A stretch of 64,000 nucleotides of DNA from Bradyrhizobium prioriisuperbiae (GTDB taxonomy: Bacteria; Pseudomonadota; Alphaproteobacteria; Rhizobiales; Xanthobacteraceae): contig NZ_CP135921.1 in NCBI RefSeq assembly GCF_032397745.1, forward strand, positions 8,048,501 to 8,112,500, written 5' to 3'. Every line of letters starts with the position of its first letter. Positions within the stretch are counted from its first letter, which is position 1. The notes beneath the pieces were generated by a model. The model saw nothing but the letters and a program-made list of their open reading frames with translations, ran no database searches and was not told the origin of the DNA. Positions 51,359 through 60,424 of the stretch are shown piece after piece. Position numbers and translations under genes: made by a program.

Positions 51359-52417
51359 TCGCTGGGCAGCACCACGACCTTGTCGACGGGAAAGCCGAGG
51401 CTGACGGTGTCCCCGACCTGCATGTCCGTGGCTGTGCGCAACCACACCCGCGTGCCGTCGTCGAGACGGACGGCGGCTTCCTGCTCGCGCCCGAGATATT
51501 CCACGATCTCGACCCGCCCGCGAACGGCCCCCTCGCCGATCAGCACGTCTTCAGGACGGATCGCCATGATGGCGCTGGCTCCGACCCCAAACGCGGGATC
51601 GGTGGTCTTCCCCCCGCAGCCGGACACCTGCGGTGTCCGCCTCAACAACTCCGTCCACAACCGCAACGATCTTGCCCCTGAAGAAATTCCGGAAGCCCAT
51701 GAAATCGGCCACGAACATGTTTCGCGGACGGTCATGGATCTCCTGTGGTGAGCCGGATTGCATCAGCACACCATCCTTCAGCACCACGATTCGATCGGAC
51801 AGCGACAGCGCCTCCGCCTGATCGTGGGTGACGTAGATCGAAGTCAATCCAAGCTCCGAATGGATCTGCTTGATCTCGGCGCGCATCTCGACCCGCAGCT
51901 TGGCATCGAGATTGGAGAGTGGCTCGTCGAACAGCATGAGACGGGGACGCAATACGAGGGCGCGTGCGATCGCCACACGCTGCTGCTGTCCGCCGGACAG
52001 TTGCCCGGGGTAGCGATCTTCATATCCCAGCAACTGGACCAGACGCAGCATGTCCTGCACCCGCCGCTTGATCTCATCCTGCTGAAACGATTTCAGAGTG
52101 AGACCGAACGCGACGTTGTCGAACACGGTCATATGCGGGAACAGCGCATAGTTCTGGAACACCATGCCGAAGCCGCGCTTTTCCGGCGGCAGCTCGTCGG
52201 CGCGCTTGCCGTCAAGCCAGATTTCGCCCGCGGTGGCGGGCGTCAATCCGGCGACAATCGACAGCGCGGTCGACTTGCCGCATCCGCTGGGTCCCAGAAA
52301 CGTGACGAACTCGCCGCCACGGATTTCAAGTTCGAGGTTATCGAGAACGGTCTTGTTGCCGTAGCGCTTGGTGATGCCCATGCGCAGGGAATTCAACGAC
52401 GTGATTGGTTCCGGCAT
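51355..52417 (-). pseudogene. ABC ATP-binding protein (PotA-like) with frameshift before TOBE domain
   Basis: The frame from ATG 52417 encodes a full nucleotide-binding domain: GPSGCGKS, LSGGQQQR, LMLFDEPLSNLD and VTHDQAEALSLSD. After GVRLRG it enters nonsense and stops at 51551. The missing C-terminal TOBE domain (KTTDPAFGVGASAIMAIRPEDVLIGEG...VDKVVVLPSE) continues in another frame to 51355. Removing one G from the six-G run at 51610-51615 restores a single continuous protein of about 353 residues. Could be real inactivation, a phase-variable tract, frameshifting or a sequencing error. The 288-aa product keeps all ATPase motifs. Confidence 0.8.
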
Positions 52418-52502
52418 GTACCCCGCCTGTGGGACAGATCAGCCGGGTCGCCGCAGGGGCGGCCCGCATTGAACGGATACTTGGAATGGATGTCGGGCTG
52501 GC

Positions 52503-53666
52503 TTATTTCTTGACCTGGTCCGCGCCGATTTCGCGATCCCACCGATCCATGGCGTAGCTCAGTTCCTTGACCGCCAGTGTCGGTGCCGTCTTCCACTTGG
52601 TGCCGATCTGGTCGTACTCGGGGCGCCAGAACTCCTTGACCTGGTCCTGGATGTCCTTCGGCGCCTTGTCGAGCGTCGCGGCCTTGATCGAGGGTCCGAT
52701 GAAAGCCGGCCAGGTCAGTTGCTGCTGCTCGGGCGTGCGCATGAACTTCATCAGGTCGAGGATGACGTCGATCTGATCCTGCGGAACGCCGACCGGAATT
52801 GCCCAGTAATGGCCGTCGATCACGAAGGTGGTCTTCTCCATGATGGAGATTTTCGAGTCCGGCGGAATGACGCTCTGCGCCCGGGGCTTCATGTCCCATT
52901 CCATGATGCCGGCGATGATCCAGCGCTGGCCCTGCGCGAATTCCTTCAGGGTGATGGCCGTGCCGGTGGGATAATATTCGACCGACTTGCCGAGCTCCTT
53001 CAGATAAGCCCAGGTCTTGTCCCAGCCCTTTTCCGGATCGAGCGGTTTTGAATCGCCGAGGATATAGGAGATGCCCTGCACGATGGAGCGGCCCGGGCCG
53101 CTGTTGGCGGGACGCGCATACATGAACTTACCCGGGTTGGCCTTCGCCCACGCCAACAATTCCTCCGCGGTCTTCGGCGGGTTCGGCACCTTGCTCGGAT
53201 TGTAGATCAGCACCGGACCGCCCGGGCTGACCACCGACGGCAGGAGATAACCACCGCCCTCGTCCTGCAGCTCCTTGCCGGCTTCCGTCAGTTCGTCGCG
53301 CGGAAACATCTTGTCGTAGGTCGGAAACAGTTTGATCAGCTGATTGTTGGCGGCGAGCACCGAGCCGCCGTCCTGTCCTGTCAGGATCAGATTGATGTCA
53401 AGACGGCCGGCATCCTGCTGCGCCTTGATCTTGGCCGGCACTTCGGGCGCCGGGGCACGCTGCAGCTTGATCTCCTTGACCTTCTGCGGATTGGCTTTCT
53501 TGTAGTTTTCGATGATGGCCTGCGTAGAGGCGAGATCGCCGCCGGTGTCGATGATGGACAACGTGATCGGCTCGGCGAGCCCAGACCGGGGCAACAGCGC
53601 AGCTGCGGCAACCGCAGTCAGCACAAAGACAGGCAGCCGCAACCATGCAACCGGACGAGTCCGCAT
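52503..53666 (-). CDS. ABC transporter substrate-binding protein (PotD/iron-type)
   Basis: 387 aa. Sec signal ending ...LLPRSGLAE, then a type II extracellular binding protein: LSIIDTGGDLASTQAIIENYKKANPQKV, LPSVVSPGGPVLIYNPSKVPNPPKTAEELLAWAKANPGKF. GGGAGG precedes ATG 53666. First gene of the operon behind operator D, so controlled together with the Dpp-type importer. Ligand unknown. Confidence 0.88.
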   Translation of the reverse strand: MRTRPVAWLRLPVFVLTAVAAAALLPRSGLAEPITLSIIDTGGDLASTQAIIENYKKANPQKVKEIKLQRAPAPEVPAKIKAQQDAGRLDINLILTGQDGGSVLAANNQLIKLFPTYDKMFPRDELTEAGKELQDEGGGYLLPSVVSPGGPVLIYNPSKVPNPPKTAEELLAWAKANPGKFMYARPANSGPGRSIVQGISYILGDSKPLDPEKGWDKTWAYLKELGKSVEYYPTGTAITLKEFAQGQRWIIAGIMEWDMKPRAQSVIPPDSKISIMEKTTFVIDGHYWAIPVGVPQDQIDVILDLMKFMRTPEQQQLTWPAFIGPSIKAATLDKAPKDIQDQVKEFWRPEYDQIGTKWKTAPTLAVKELSYAMDRWDREIGADQVKK

Positions 53667-53720
53667 GTTCAGTCCCTCCCTGAATTTTTATAACGGCCGC
53701 GACTGATGCTGCGGCCGCTT

Positions 53721-53736
53721 TATTGGATCGTTCCAA
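53721..53736. promoter_or_regulatory. LacI-type operator, site D
   Basis: The minus strand reads TTGGAACGATCCAATA; compare TTAGAACGATCTAATA at site C. The two G/C changes are symmetric (TTGG/CCAA), so the palindrome is kept. Lies 55-70 bases upstream of the binding-protein start codon. Confidence 0.68.
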
Positions 53737-53894
53737 GAACACGGCGTGCCGTGAGGAGTGTCAAGGCAGCTTTACAATTTTTAACAACTTTGAAAAGTCG
53801 TTTGTGTCAATTGCGCTGCGATATAATCGCGCGTGACAGCCACGCGGAACGCGTCAACACACGGACCGCTTCGCGCCGCACGGCAACCGCGCCA

Positions 53895-54035
53895 TTGATG
53901 CGCAGCCACCGATTTGACTCGGTACGGCTCATCGAGAAACGCTATGGTTTCAGCGTCGAGCGATACCTCCAGCGCAGACATCGCGTCGTCGAGATGCGAC
54001 ATCCTGGTGGCGCCCCCGATCGCTGAGGTCACGCC
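53895..54035 (-). pseudogene. C-terminal remnant of an aldo/keto reductase
   Basis: The minus-strand frame reads PGVTSAIGGATRMSHLDDAMSALEVSLDAETIAFLDEPYRVKSVAAHQ, the C-terminal end of YajO/Tas-like aldo/keto reductases (expected VIGATKxxHLxDAxxALxxxLxxEEIxxLEExYxPH...). Nothing upstream in this frame is reductase-like; it runs antisense of sense with the MFS gene, whose stop codon lies inside the fragment. The rest was probably lost when the MFS region arrived. Confidence 0.68.
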
Positions 54036-55486
54036 CGGCGAACGACAGTTCGCCCCAGGAACTTTCGACCGAACAAAATGGGGAGAAGCCCGAGCACAAG
54101 CAGAATCACACCGACCTGATAGCTCATGCCCAGCATGAACGCATAAGCGTGATCGGCCGTGTCGGGTGAATCGACCGGAACGGAAACTCCAAAATAGAAC
54201 ATGTTGACAATGGCCACGCCGAACGCGCCGCCGACTTGCTGGCAGGTCGCGACCAAACCCGCGGCTGACCCGGCATGATCTTTTCTCGTGCTCGCCAAAA
54301 CCGCATTGAGAAGCGGCGGCAAAAACAGCCCCTGCCCAACTCCGACAGCCAGAAGTACGGGAACAAGACCCCAGCCGTTGGCGACATGGTGCGTCATCGC
54401 GATGACGATGCACCCACCATAACCGAGCGCCGTGAGAAAGCCCCCGGTCAACATGGCAGCAAGCGATCCGTAGATTTGAGGCTGTCGATTGGCGATGAGT
54501 GAAGTGACCAGGAAGGCGGCCGGAATTGGCACGGTGACCCATGCCGTTTGCCACGGCGAATAATGGAGCCCGACCTGAAGAAAGAGTGCCAGCGCGAATA
54601 GAAATCCGACAAGTGTCGAATGAAACAGGAAGGCGATCGCCGTTCCGCTTGAAAATGCCGGGATCGCAAACAGGTCGGTCTGAATCAGTGAATTGGTGCA
54701 GCGACGTGCCTTACCGCGTTGATCGAGCAGGAACACGACAAGCATTCCGCCGCCCGCAATCATGAAGCCGACGATCCAGCCCGGCCAACCGGCGTGGCGC
54801 CCCTCAATCAGTGCATACAGCAGCAACCCGAGGCCACAGGCGCAGAGCAATGCGCCGGTGACATCGAGGCGCGCAGCCCGGTCCGGCCGTGTTTCGGGGA
54901 GCCACCTTATGGCACCCGCGCAAGCAGCAAAGCCTATCGGAACACTGACCAGAAACACCAGGCGCCATCCCGTCCCGAACAGATCTGCCGCGATCAGCGC
55001 ACCGCCGATCAGCGGGCCGGAAATTCCGGACAATCCCAAGGCGACACCGAAAGCGGCGAAGGCCCGGGCGCGGCGGCCCTCGTCTCCAGCCGTCACACGA
55101 ATGATCGAGAGAATTTGCGGAAACATCATCGCCGCGGCCAGGCCCTCGCCGATACGTGCAGCGATCAGCATCGCAGCCGACGTTGCCAAACCGCAAACAA
55201 GAGCCGTTGCCGTGAATCCGGACAAACCCCAGACAAACATGCGTCGGCGACCATACAGATCGCCAAGACGTCCGCCGGTGATGAGCATGCAGCCATAGGC
55301 AAGACCATAGAACGCAACGACGGCAGATATCTCTGATGGCGAAGCGCCGAACTCCCGTTGGATGCTCGGGATCGCAACATTGACGATGAAGGTGTTCATC
55401 ACCGCGAGAAAGACACCGCTGAGGAGAACGACAAGCCCCATCGGGCTCAACTGAGCCTGATCTGGAGCTGATACGAGCGAGGACAT
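54029..55486 (-). CDS. MFS drug efflux transporter, DHA2 (EmrB/QacA-like) family
   Basis: 485 aa, about 14 membrane segments. MGLVVLLSGVFLAVMNTFIVNVAIPSIQREFGASPSEISAVVAFYGLAYGCMLITGGRLGDLYGRRRMFVWG holds the DHA2 motif D-type start and the loop 2-3 motif. ATG 55486 preferred over the upstream opening at 55555, which would cover the operator. Divergent from an XRE regulator that likely controls it. Exports toxic organic compounds by proton antiport. Confidence 0.9.
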   Translation of the reverse strand: MSSLVSAPDQAQLSPMGLVVLLSGVFLAVMNTFIVNVAIPSIQREFGASPSEISAVVAFYGLAYGCMLITGGRLGDLYGRRRMFVWGLSGFTATALVCGLATSAAMLIAARIGEGLAAAMMFPQILSIIRVTAGDEGRRARAFAAFGVALGLSGISGPLIGGALIAADLFGTGWRLVFLVSVPIGFAACAGAIRWLPETRPDRAARLDVTGALLCACGLGLLLYALIEGRHAGWPGWIVGFMIAGGGMLVVFLLDQRGKARRCTNSLIQTDLFAIPAFSSGTAIAFLFHSTLVGFLFALALFLQVGLHYSPWQTAWVTVPIPAAFLVTSLIANRQPQIYGSLAAMLTGGFLTALGYGGCIVIAMTHHVANGWGLVPVLLAVGVGQGLFLPPLLNAVLASTRKDHAGSAAGLVATCQQVGGAFGVAIVNMFYFGVSVPVDSPDTADHAYAFMLGMSYQVGVILLVLGLLPILFGRKFLGRTVVRRA

Positions 55487-55517
55487 GGCAAACGCTTTCG
55501 ATGTGGGGCAAACGTGC

Positions 55518-55535
55518 GCGATCGGTATCGATCGC
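55518..55535. promoter_or_regulatory. Candidate operator in the MFS/XRE divergent gap
   Basis: GCGATCG-GTAT-CGATCGC is an inverted repeat with perfect 7-bp arms, 32-49 bases upstream of the MFS start and in the 126-base gap to the regulator gene. Binding by the XRE protein is inferred from position. Confidence 0.5.
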
Positions 55536-55612
55536 CGCGCGCTACATCGAGCCATGTGTTATGATTGGACCAGAGAGCATCTTATCCAGGTATTAGAAGT
55601 ATCAGGTTCGGC

Positions 55613-56542
55613 ATGACCACCCGCAGCCGTGTCCCGCAACGCACTGAACTCGCTGCTTTCCTCAAAAGCCGGCGCGCCGGGCTGTCGCCTGCGGACGTGG
55701 GATTGCCGGCCACGCCGCGACGGCGAACACCCGGGCTGCGGCGGGAGGAAGTCTCACACCTCGCGGGCATCGGGATCGCCTGGTACACGTGGCTGGAGCA
55801 GGGTCGCGAGATCGATGTCTCGACTCACTTCCTGGAGCGAATTGCGCAGGCGCTGCGGCTTGATTCGACCGAACGCGCACATCTCTTCACCATGGCCCAC
55901 AATCGCCCGCCACCGATCGCGCCAAGCGACGCGATCGAAGTGTCCCCCACCTTGCGCCGGATGCTCGAGACGGTCGCCGGCCCGGCTTATCTCGCAACTC
56001 CCTCCATGCATGTGCTGGCCTGGAATACAGCACTGTCGGCTGTGTTCGGCGACATGAGCGTGATCCCGGTCGAAGATCGAAATATGCTGTGGCTGGTGTT
56101 CGCAAGCCCCTCGCACCGGGCCACCATTCCGGATTGGGAAACCGATGCGCGTGCGATGCTTGCGCGCTTCCGGGTGGAATTCGGACGCCACCGCGACGAC
56201 CCGGCATTTCTGACGATCATCGAGCGCCTGCAGCGCGCGAGTCACGAATTTCATCGCTGGTGGCCGGAGCAGAACGTCAGCTCACGCGCCAACAAAACCA
56301 AACGGTTCGAGGCTCCCGGTGTCGGCCAGATGGAGCTCGAGCAAAGCACATTCCTTGTCGAAGAAGCCGTCAACCTGCGACTTGTGACCTACACGCCGGT
56401 CGACGAACAAAGTGCAGGGAAAGTGAAACAGCTTCAAAAGGAATGGAAGACGCGCCAGCGCCTTCGAAGCTCCAGAAGCAAACCACGATCGGACAGCGCC
56501 GAAACCATCAGCGCAATGCAAGACGGCTACCGCGTGCCGTAG
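55613..56542 (+). CDS. XRE-family regulator with MmyB-like ligand-binding domain
   Basis: 309 aa. HTH_31-type N terminus: [73 protein letters not shown]. Then an MmyB-like domain (about 105-270) with [35 protein letters not shown], and [13 protein letters not shown]. Basic C terminus. Usual partner of divergent exporters or dehydrogenases. Its last 16 bases overlap the upp stop, convergently. Confidence 0.88.
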   Translation: MTTRSRVPQRTELAAFLKSRRAGLSPADVGLPATPRRRTPGLRREEVSHLAGIGIAWYTWLEQGREIDVSTHFLERIAQALRLDSTERAHLFTMAHNRPPPIAPSDAIEVSPTLRRMLETVAGPAYLATPSMHVLAWNTALSAVFGDMSVIPVEDRNMLWLVFASPSHRATIPDWETDARAMLARFRVEFGRHRDDPAFLTIIERLQRASHEFHRWWPEQNVSSRANKTKRFEAPGVGQMELEQSTFLVEEAVNLRLVTYTPVDEQSAGKVKQLQKEWKTRQRLRSSRSKPRSDSAETISAMQDGYRVP

Positions 56543-57156
56543 GCACGGTCGCCGGCATCGCCCAATCCGGGAACGATGAAGGCCGCGTCATCCAGCCCCT
56601 CGTCGATGCCCGCGGTCCACAGCGGCACATCGGGATGCAGGCCGCGCACCCGCTCAACGCCTTCCGGCGCGGCAAGCAAACAGACCAGACGGATGTCCTT
56701 GGCGCCGCGTTCCTTCAGGCGATCGATGGCGGCGACTGCCGTGTTCGCGGTCGCCAGCACCGGCGACACCACGATGGCCAGCCGCTCCTGCAGATCGGAG
56801 GGCGCCTTGAAGAAATATTCCACCGCCGTGAAGGTCTGGGGGTCACGATAGAGACCGATGTGGGCGACGCGTGCGGTGGGGACCAGATCAAGCATGCCAT
56901 CGACAAAAGTCACGCCGGCGCGCAGCACCGGCACGAATACCAGCTTCTTGCCCGCGATCTTGGCGGAATGCATGCGGGCCAGCGGCGTCTCGACCTCGAC
57001 GTCGGTCAGCGGCAGATCGCGCGTGACCTCGTAACACAGCAGCATTCCGATTTCCTTGAGCAGTTCACGGAATGACTTGGTCGAGATGGTCTTGTCGCGG
57101 ATGAGCGTCAGCTTGTGCTGGACCAGCGGATGACCGACAACCGTGACGCCTTCCAT
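56527..57156 (-). CDS. upp: Uracil phosphoribosyltransferase
   Basis: 209 aa, family length. PRPP/uracil motifs: [99 protein letters not shown] and the uracil-binding C terminus [17 protein letters not shown]. Makes UMP from uracil and PRPP. AGGAGAGAG precedes ATG 57156. Here it is the last gene of a URC operon, so it probably serves as the URC6-type entry step of uracil catabolism rather than only salvage. Confidence 0.95.
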   Translation of the reverse strand: MEGVTVVGHPLVQHKLTLIRDKTISTKSFRELLKEIGMLLCYEVTRDLPLTDVEVETPLARMHSAKIAGKKLVFVPVLRAGVTFVDGMLDLVPTARVAHIGLYRDPQTFTAVEYFFKAPSDLQERLAIVVSPVLATANTAVAAIDRLKERGAKDIRLVCLLAAPEGVERVRGLHPDVPLWTAGIDEGLDDAAFIVPGLGDAGDRAYGTR

Positions 57157-57185
57157 GGCCTCTCTCCTTCAATATCTCTTGATAC

Positions 57186-58421
57186 TCAAAATACAGTGCC
57201 GTCGCTAATAACCCTGACCGGCGGCGAGCCGTCGGGCCGACGCTCGAACGCAAGCTTGCGGCCCGCGGCCCAGCTGCCACCTTCGAGAATTCGGGCCAGC
57301 GGCAGGCTGGTCGCATCCTTACTCAGCCGTTGCCGCACGGTTTGCGCCAGCCGATCGAGCAGCGCGACGGTCAGCGCCCGCCATTCCACCACCAGCGGCG
57401 ACGCCACATCGTGCTCACGCGTCGCATCCGCGGGATCGCGGAACGACAGCACGCCGGCGTCGACGAACAATCCGCCGTTGCGGTATTCCGCAAGCCCGGT
57501 GAGACCATCGATGTCGGTCACGGTGAGGCCGGCGCGCTGCAGCGGCTCAATCAGTGAATAGGTCAGCCATTGCGACAGTTTGTGCAATGGCACCAATCCG
57601 GTCGTCGCGTCATCGGTCACCAAGGAGGGATGACGCCAGCAATCGCCGAGAGGGACGCCGTCGAGGGACAGCCGCGACGGCCAGATCGCGCCGAGCTGAC
57701 GCAGCACTTCGGAGAGAACATGTGGCGCGGCAATCGTGTTGTGATCGGCTGACGATACCAGACGGTCGACCAGCCCGCCAGGGCGCGGCGTGTCGTTGCG
57801 GCCGAAGATCTCGGGCTTCACCGCAAGCAGCGCACCGAGACGGCGCAGCAGATCGACCCTGCCCTCCAGGCCCACCAGCGGATTGGCGTCGGTCACCTGA
57901 AAACCGCGACACAGATCGGCGACCGAAAGATTTATCAGTGCTTCTGCGTCGACACGCAGCGGCTCCGTCTGTCGGGTTGAGAACGCGCCGGCGGCAAACA
58001 TGTCGAGGCTCGCCAGTGCAAGGCCTTCGGAGCGGCCGATGGCGACGCCGCTCGCGTCATCACGATAACGCCACGCCGGACCCGCCCCCGCATCGAGCAG
58101 CACGCTGACAATGGCGAGATCGAATTCGGCGCGCGCCCGTGCGATCGGATCAGGCCAGGCCGCAGCGTCGGCAATCCCTGCCCATCGATCGGCCCCGCCG
58201 ACCACGAAGTGACGCCAGCGCGAATGGAACGGAACATCGCCGGTGGGATAATTCTTTTGCGTGACGGCCAGCACAAGATCGACGGCGGCGTCGAGCCGGG
58301 GCAGATCAATGCGGAAGTGCGGAAGCTTATCCTCCAGCCCGATCGCCAGCAGGCGGTGCGCGCGATCGCGAACCGCCTGGGCGGACAAAAGGGACAACGC
58401 ATCGACGGTGTCGACTGCCAC
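57186..58421 (-). CDS. URC4/Urg3 family protein (DUF1688), uracil catabolism
   Basis: 411 aa. The C terminus LARILEGGSWAAGRKLAFERRPDGSPPVRVISDGTVF and the internal LSDLCRGFQVTDANPLVGLEGRVDLLRRLGALL-type block are DUF1688 hallmarks. The family is URC4 of the fungal and bacterial uracil catabolism pathway; its exact reaction is not established to my knowledge. GTG at 58421. Lies 19 bases after the GTP-cyclohydrolase-like gene and 29 before upp, all minus strand. Confidence 0.87.
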   Translation of the reverse strand: MAVDTVDALSLLSAQAVRDRAHRLLAIGLEDKLPHFRIDLPRLDAAVDLVLAVTQKNYPTGDVPFHSRWRHFVVGGADRWAGIADAAAWPDPIARARAEFDLAIVSVLLDAGAGPAWRYRDDASGVAIGRSEGLALASLDMFAAGAFSTRQTEPLRVDAEALINLSVADLCRGFQVTDANPLVGLEGRVDLLRRLGALLAVKPEIFGRNDTPRPGGLVDRLVSSADHNTIAAPHVLSEVLRQLGAIWPSRLSLDGVPLGDCWRHPSLVTDDATTGLVPLHKLSQWLTYSLIEPLQRAGLTVTDIDGLTGLAEYRNGGLFVDAGVLSFRDPADATREHDVASPLVVEWRALTVALLDRLAQTVRQRLSKDATSLPLARILEGGSWAAGRKLAFERRPDGSPPVRVISDGTVF

Positions 58422-58440
58422 GAGAACGCTCCGGCCGGGA

Positions 58441-59697
58441 TCAGTATTTGTCGAGGGAACGGCCGACCGAGTCGGTCAGATCCTGCGGCTTCGGCTGCTC
58501 CGGCGAGAAGTATCCGGCGGCTTTCTTGGCTGCGATCTCCACATGCGCGTCGGCCGGGATCAGATCGTCGGGGATCGGAACCCGCTCGACGATGTCGACG
58601 CCCTGTCCAACAAGTGCGTCATACTTCATGTCGCTCATGGAGACGAAACGATCGATCCGCCGCAAGCCGAGCCAATGGATCACGTCTGGCATCAGCTGCT
58701 GGAAACGCGCGTCCTGCACGCCGGCCACGCACTCGGTGCGTTCGAAGTAGGCCGCAGCCGCATCGCCGTCTTCCTGGCGCTTGCGTGCATTGTAAACCAG
58801 GAACTTGGTGACTTCGCCGAGTGCACGGCCTTCCTTGCGGTTGTAGACGATCACGCCCAGGCCGCCGGTCTGGCCGGTGCGCGCGCATTCCTCGATGCCG
58901 TGGATCAGATACGGACGGCAGGTGCAGATATCGGAGCCGAACACATCCGAGCCATTGCATTCGTCATGCACGCGGCAGGTGATCAAGGTGCGATGATCGG
59001 GCAGCTTGTTGACGTCGCCGAACAGATACACGGTGGTGCCGCCGATCGGCGGCAGGAAAACCTGCAAATCGGGCCGCGTCACCAGTTCGGGGAACATGCC
59101 CGCGGTCTGCTCGAACAGCGCACGGCGCAGATTGGTCTCGCTGGTGCCGAAGCGTTGCGCGATGCCCGGGAGATACCACACCGGATCGATCGCGATCTTG
59201 ACCACCGACACGCTGCCATTGGCATGCACGACATCGCCGTCCGCCACCAGGCGCTTGGCCGCCAGCGCGGCCTGCAACTCCGGCAGGTCGAGCCGCGCCC
59301 GCGTGATCGCAATGCTCGGCCTGATGTCGACGCCCTCGGCGATCTCGGTGCGGAAATTCTCCGCAACCAGATGTCCCCATGGATCGAGCGCGACAATGCG
59401 GCCGGGTTCGCCCCACTGCGGAAACGGACCGACGGTGGCCGCCGGATAGGTGTTTGTCAGGTCCGGGCGACGAATGGGATCGAGCGCGCCCGATGAGACC
59501 GCGAGTGCGCGATACACCGCATAGGATCCACCGTGGCTGCCGATCACGTTGCGATCCTGCGGACGGGAGACGGTGCCGATGATCGGCCCGCGCTCGCGTG
59601 CGGTCGCGGCGCCCCAGGTAATAGGGAAATCGTGCTTCGCTCCCGGCACGGGGTGCGACGTCAGGCGGATATGATCAGTGCGATTCGAACGGGTCAT
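58441..59697 (-). CDS. URC1-type GTP cyclohydrolase II homologue
   Basis: 418 aa, longer than RibA (about 200). A conserved N-terminal extension (about 200 residues) precedes the GTP cyclohydrolase II core: LITCRVHDECNGSDVFGSDICTCRPYLIHGIEEC with the three zinc Cys (C, CxC), GLGVIVYNRKEGRALGE and DVIHWLGLRRIDRFVSMSDMKYDAL. This architecture is that of URC1 in uracil catabolism, thought to open the ring of a uridine nucleotide. ATG 59697 chosen; an upstream opening to 59709 is also possible. First gene of the operon. Confidence 0.88.
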   Translation of the reverse strand: MTRSNRTDHIRLTSHPVPGAKHDFPITWGAATARERGPIIGTVSRPQDRNVIGSHGGSYAVYRALAVSSGALDPIRRPDLTNTYPAATVGPFPQWGEPGRIVALDPWGHLVAENFRTEIAEGVDIRPSIAITRARLDLPELQAALAAKRLVADGDVVHANGSVSVVKIAIDPVWYLPGIAQRFGTSETNLRRALFEQTAGMFPELVTRPDLQVFLPPIGGTTVYLFGDVNKLPDHRTLITCRVHDECNGSDVFGSDICTCRPYLIHGIEECARTGQTGGLGVIVYNRKEGRALGEVTKFLVYNARKRQEDGDAAAAYFERTECVAGVQDARFQQLMPDVIHWLGLRRIDRFVSMSDMKYDALVGQGVDIVERVPIPDDLIPADAHVEIAAKKAAGYFSPEQPKPQDLTDSVGRSLDKY

Positions 59698-59807
59698 CGG
59701 TAACCCCAAAGTCGGCGGGTCCTAAAACGGCGACGGCCCGCCTGAACGACGGGCCTGACCAGCAAAACCAAATGAAACACGCGAGCCGTTAAAACTCGCT
59801 TACAAAC

Positions 59808-59835
59808 AATATAGGCCATCCAGATGTACTTACAA
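59808..59835 (-). promoter_or_regulatory. Candidate sigma-70 promoter of the uracil operon
   Basis: Minus strand: TTGTAA (complement of 59830-59835), 16-base spacer, TATATT (complement of 59808-59813). The leader of about 100 bases before ATG 59697 contains a GGCCCG/CGGGCC hairpin near 59735-59757 of unknown function. Confidence 0.5.
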
Positions 59836-59947
59836 TGACCTAAAACGTTGAACTTGGTCGCCTTTTGGTGATGCCAAAGCCGTTGGCAACGCGGCTGTCC
59901 GTGATATAGTAGGCTGTTTCTTCTCGCGCCTCGAGGGAGGGAACATC

Positions 59948-60253
59948 TTGGGCGAACTGCATAACTGGCTCGTCAGCCAGCACCCGGGTCTGCGGACCTA
60001 CAAATCCTTTCAACACAAGGCCTTGGAGCTTGCGTCGTCGGACGCGGAGCATGGCGCGCTTTATCGCCTGCTCGCATCGATGGTGGGACGCTATATCGAG
60101 TCCTTCGACGAAGAACCGCTTCCCGTCGACGTCGCCAAGCAGGCTTATCAGCGCCTGCTCAGCATTGTCGACGACGCGGAAAAGTCGACCACCGCGCCGG
60201 CTCTCGAGCAGGTGAAAACACTGAACAGGGTGGCCGCGACCGAACTGTTCTGA
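59948..60253 (+). CDS. Small conserved-looking hypothetical protein
   Basis: 101 aa, TTG start with GGGAGGGAA immediately upstream. Acidic and helical (MGELHNWLVSQHPGLRTYKSF..., LYRLLASMVGRYIESFDEEPLPVDVAKQAYQRLLSIVDDAE). No domain recognised. Coding is supported by the ribosome-binding site and by a clear terminator hairpin right after its stop. Confidence 0.62.
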   Translation: MGELHNWLVSQHPGLRTYKSFQHKALELASSDAEHGALYRLLASMVGRYIESFDEEPLPVDVAKQAYQRLLSIVDDAEKSTTAPALEQVKTLNRVAATELF

Positions 60254-60258
60254 ACGGC

Positions 60259-60284
60259 CCTCCGTCATTCGGCGGAGGACTTTT
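60259..60284 (+). terminator. Intrinsic terminator after the 101-aa gene
   Basis: CCTCCG/CGGAGG stem with an 8-base loop, followed by ACTTTT; the stem begins six bases after the TGA at 60253. Confidence 0.65.
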
Positions 60285-60424
60285 CGCATACGCAAATCAG
60301 CATCAATCAGCTGCCTTCGTTCCGACCGAAGGCAGGGTTGAAAAACTGCGAATTGCGCCCGCGCGTCACCGGGGCCACGATTGCGTCACGTCGACACAAC
60401 GACGGCCTGCATCGGACCACGACG

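Noticed and set aside
53781..54554. 257-aa frame read as one gene
   Set aside because: Only its last part resembles an aldo/keto reductase; the upstream portion is an out-of-frame shadow of the MFS gene, so it is recorded as a remnant.
58441..59697. RibA of riboflavin synthesis
   Set aside because: About twice the length of RibA with a large N-terminal extension and linked to DUF1688 and upp, which fits URC1 instead.
59698..59830. FMN riboswitch in front of the GTP cyclohydrolase-like gene
   Set aside because: The conserved FMN aptamer segments are not present; only a simple hairpin is seen.
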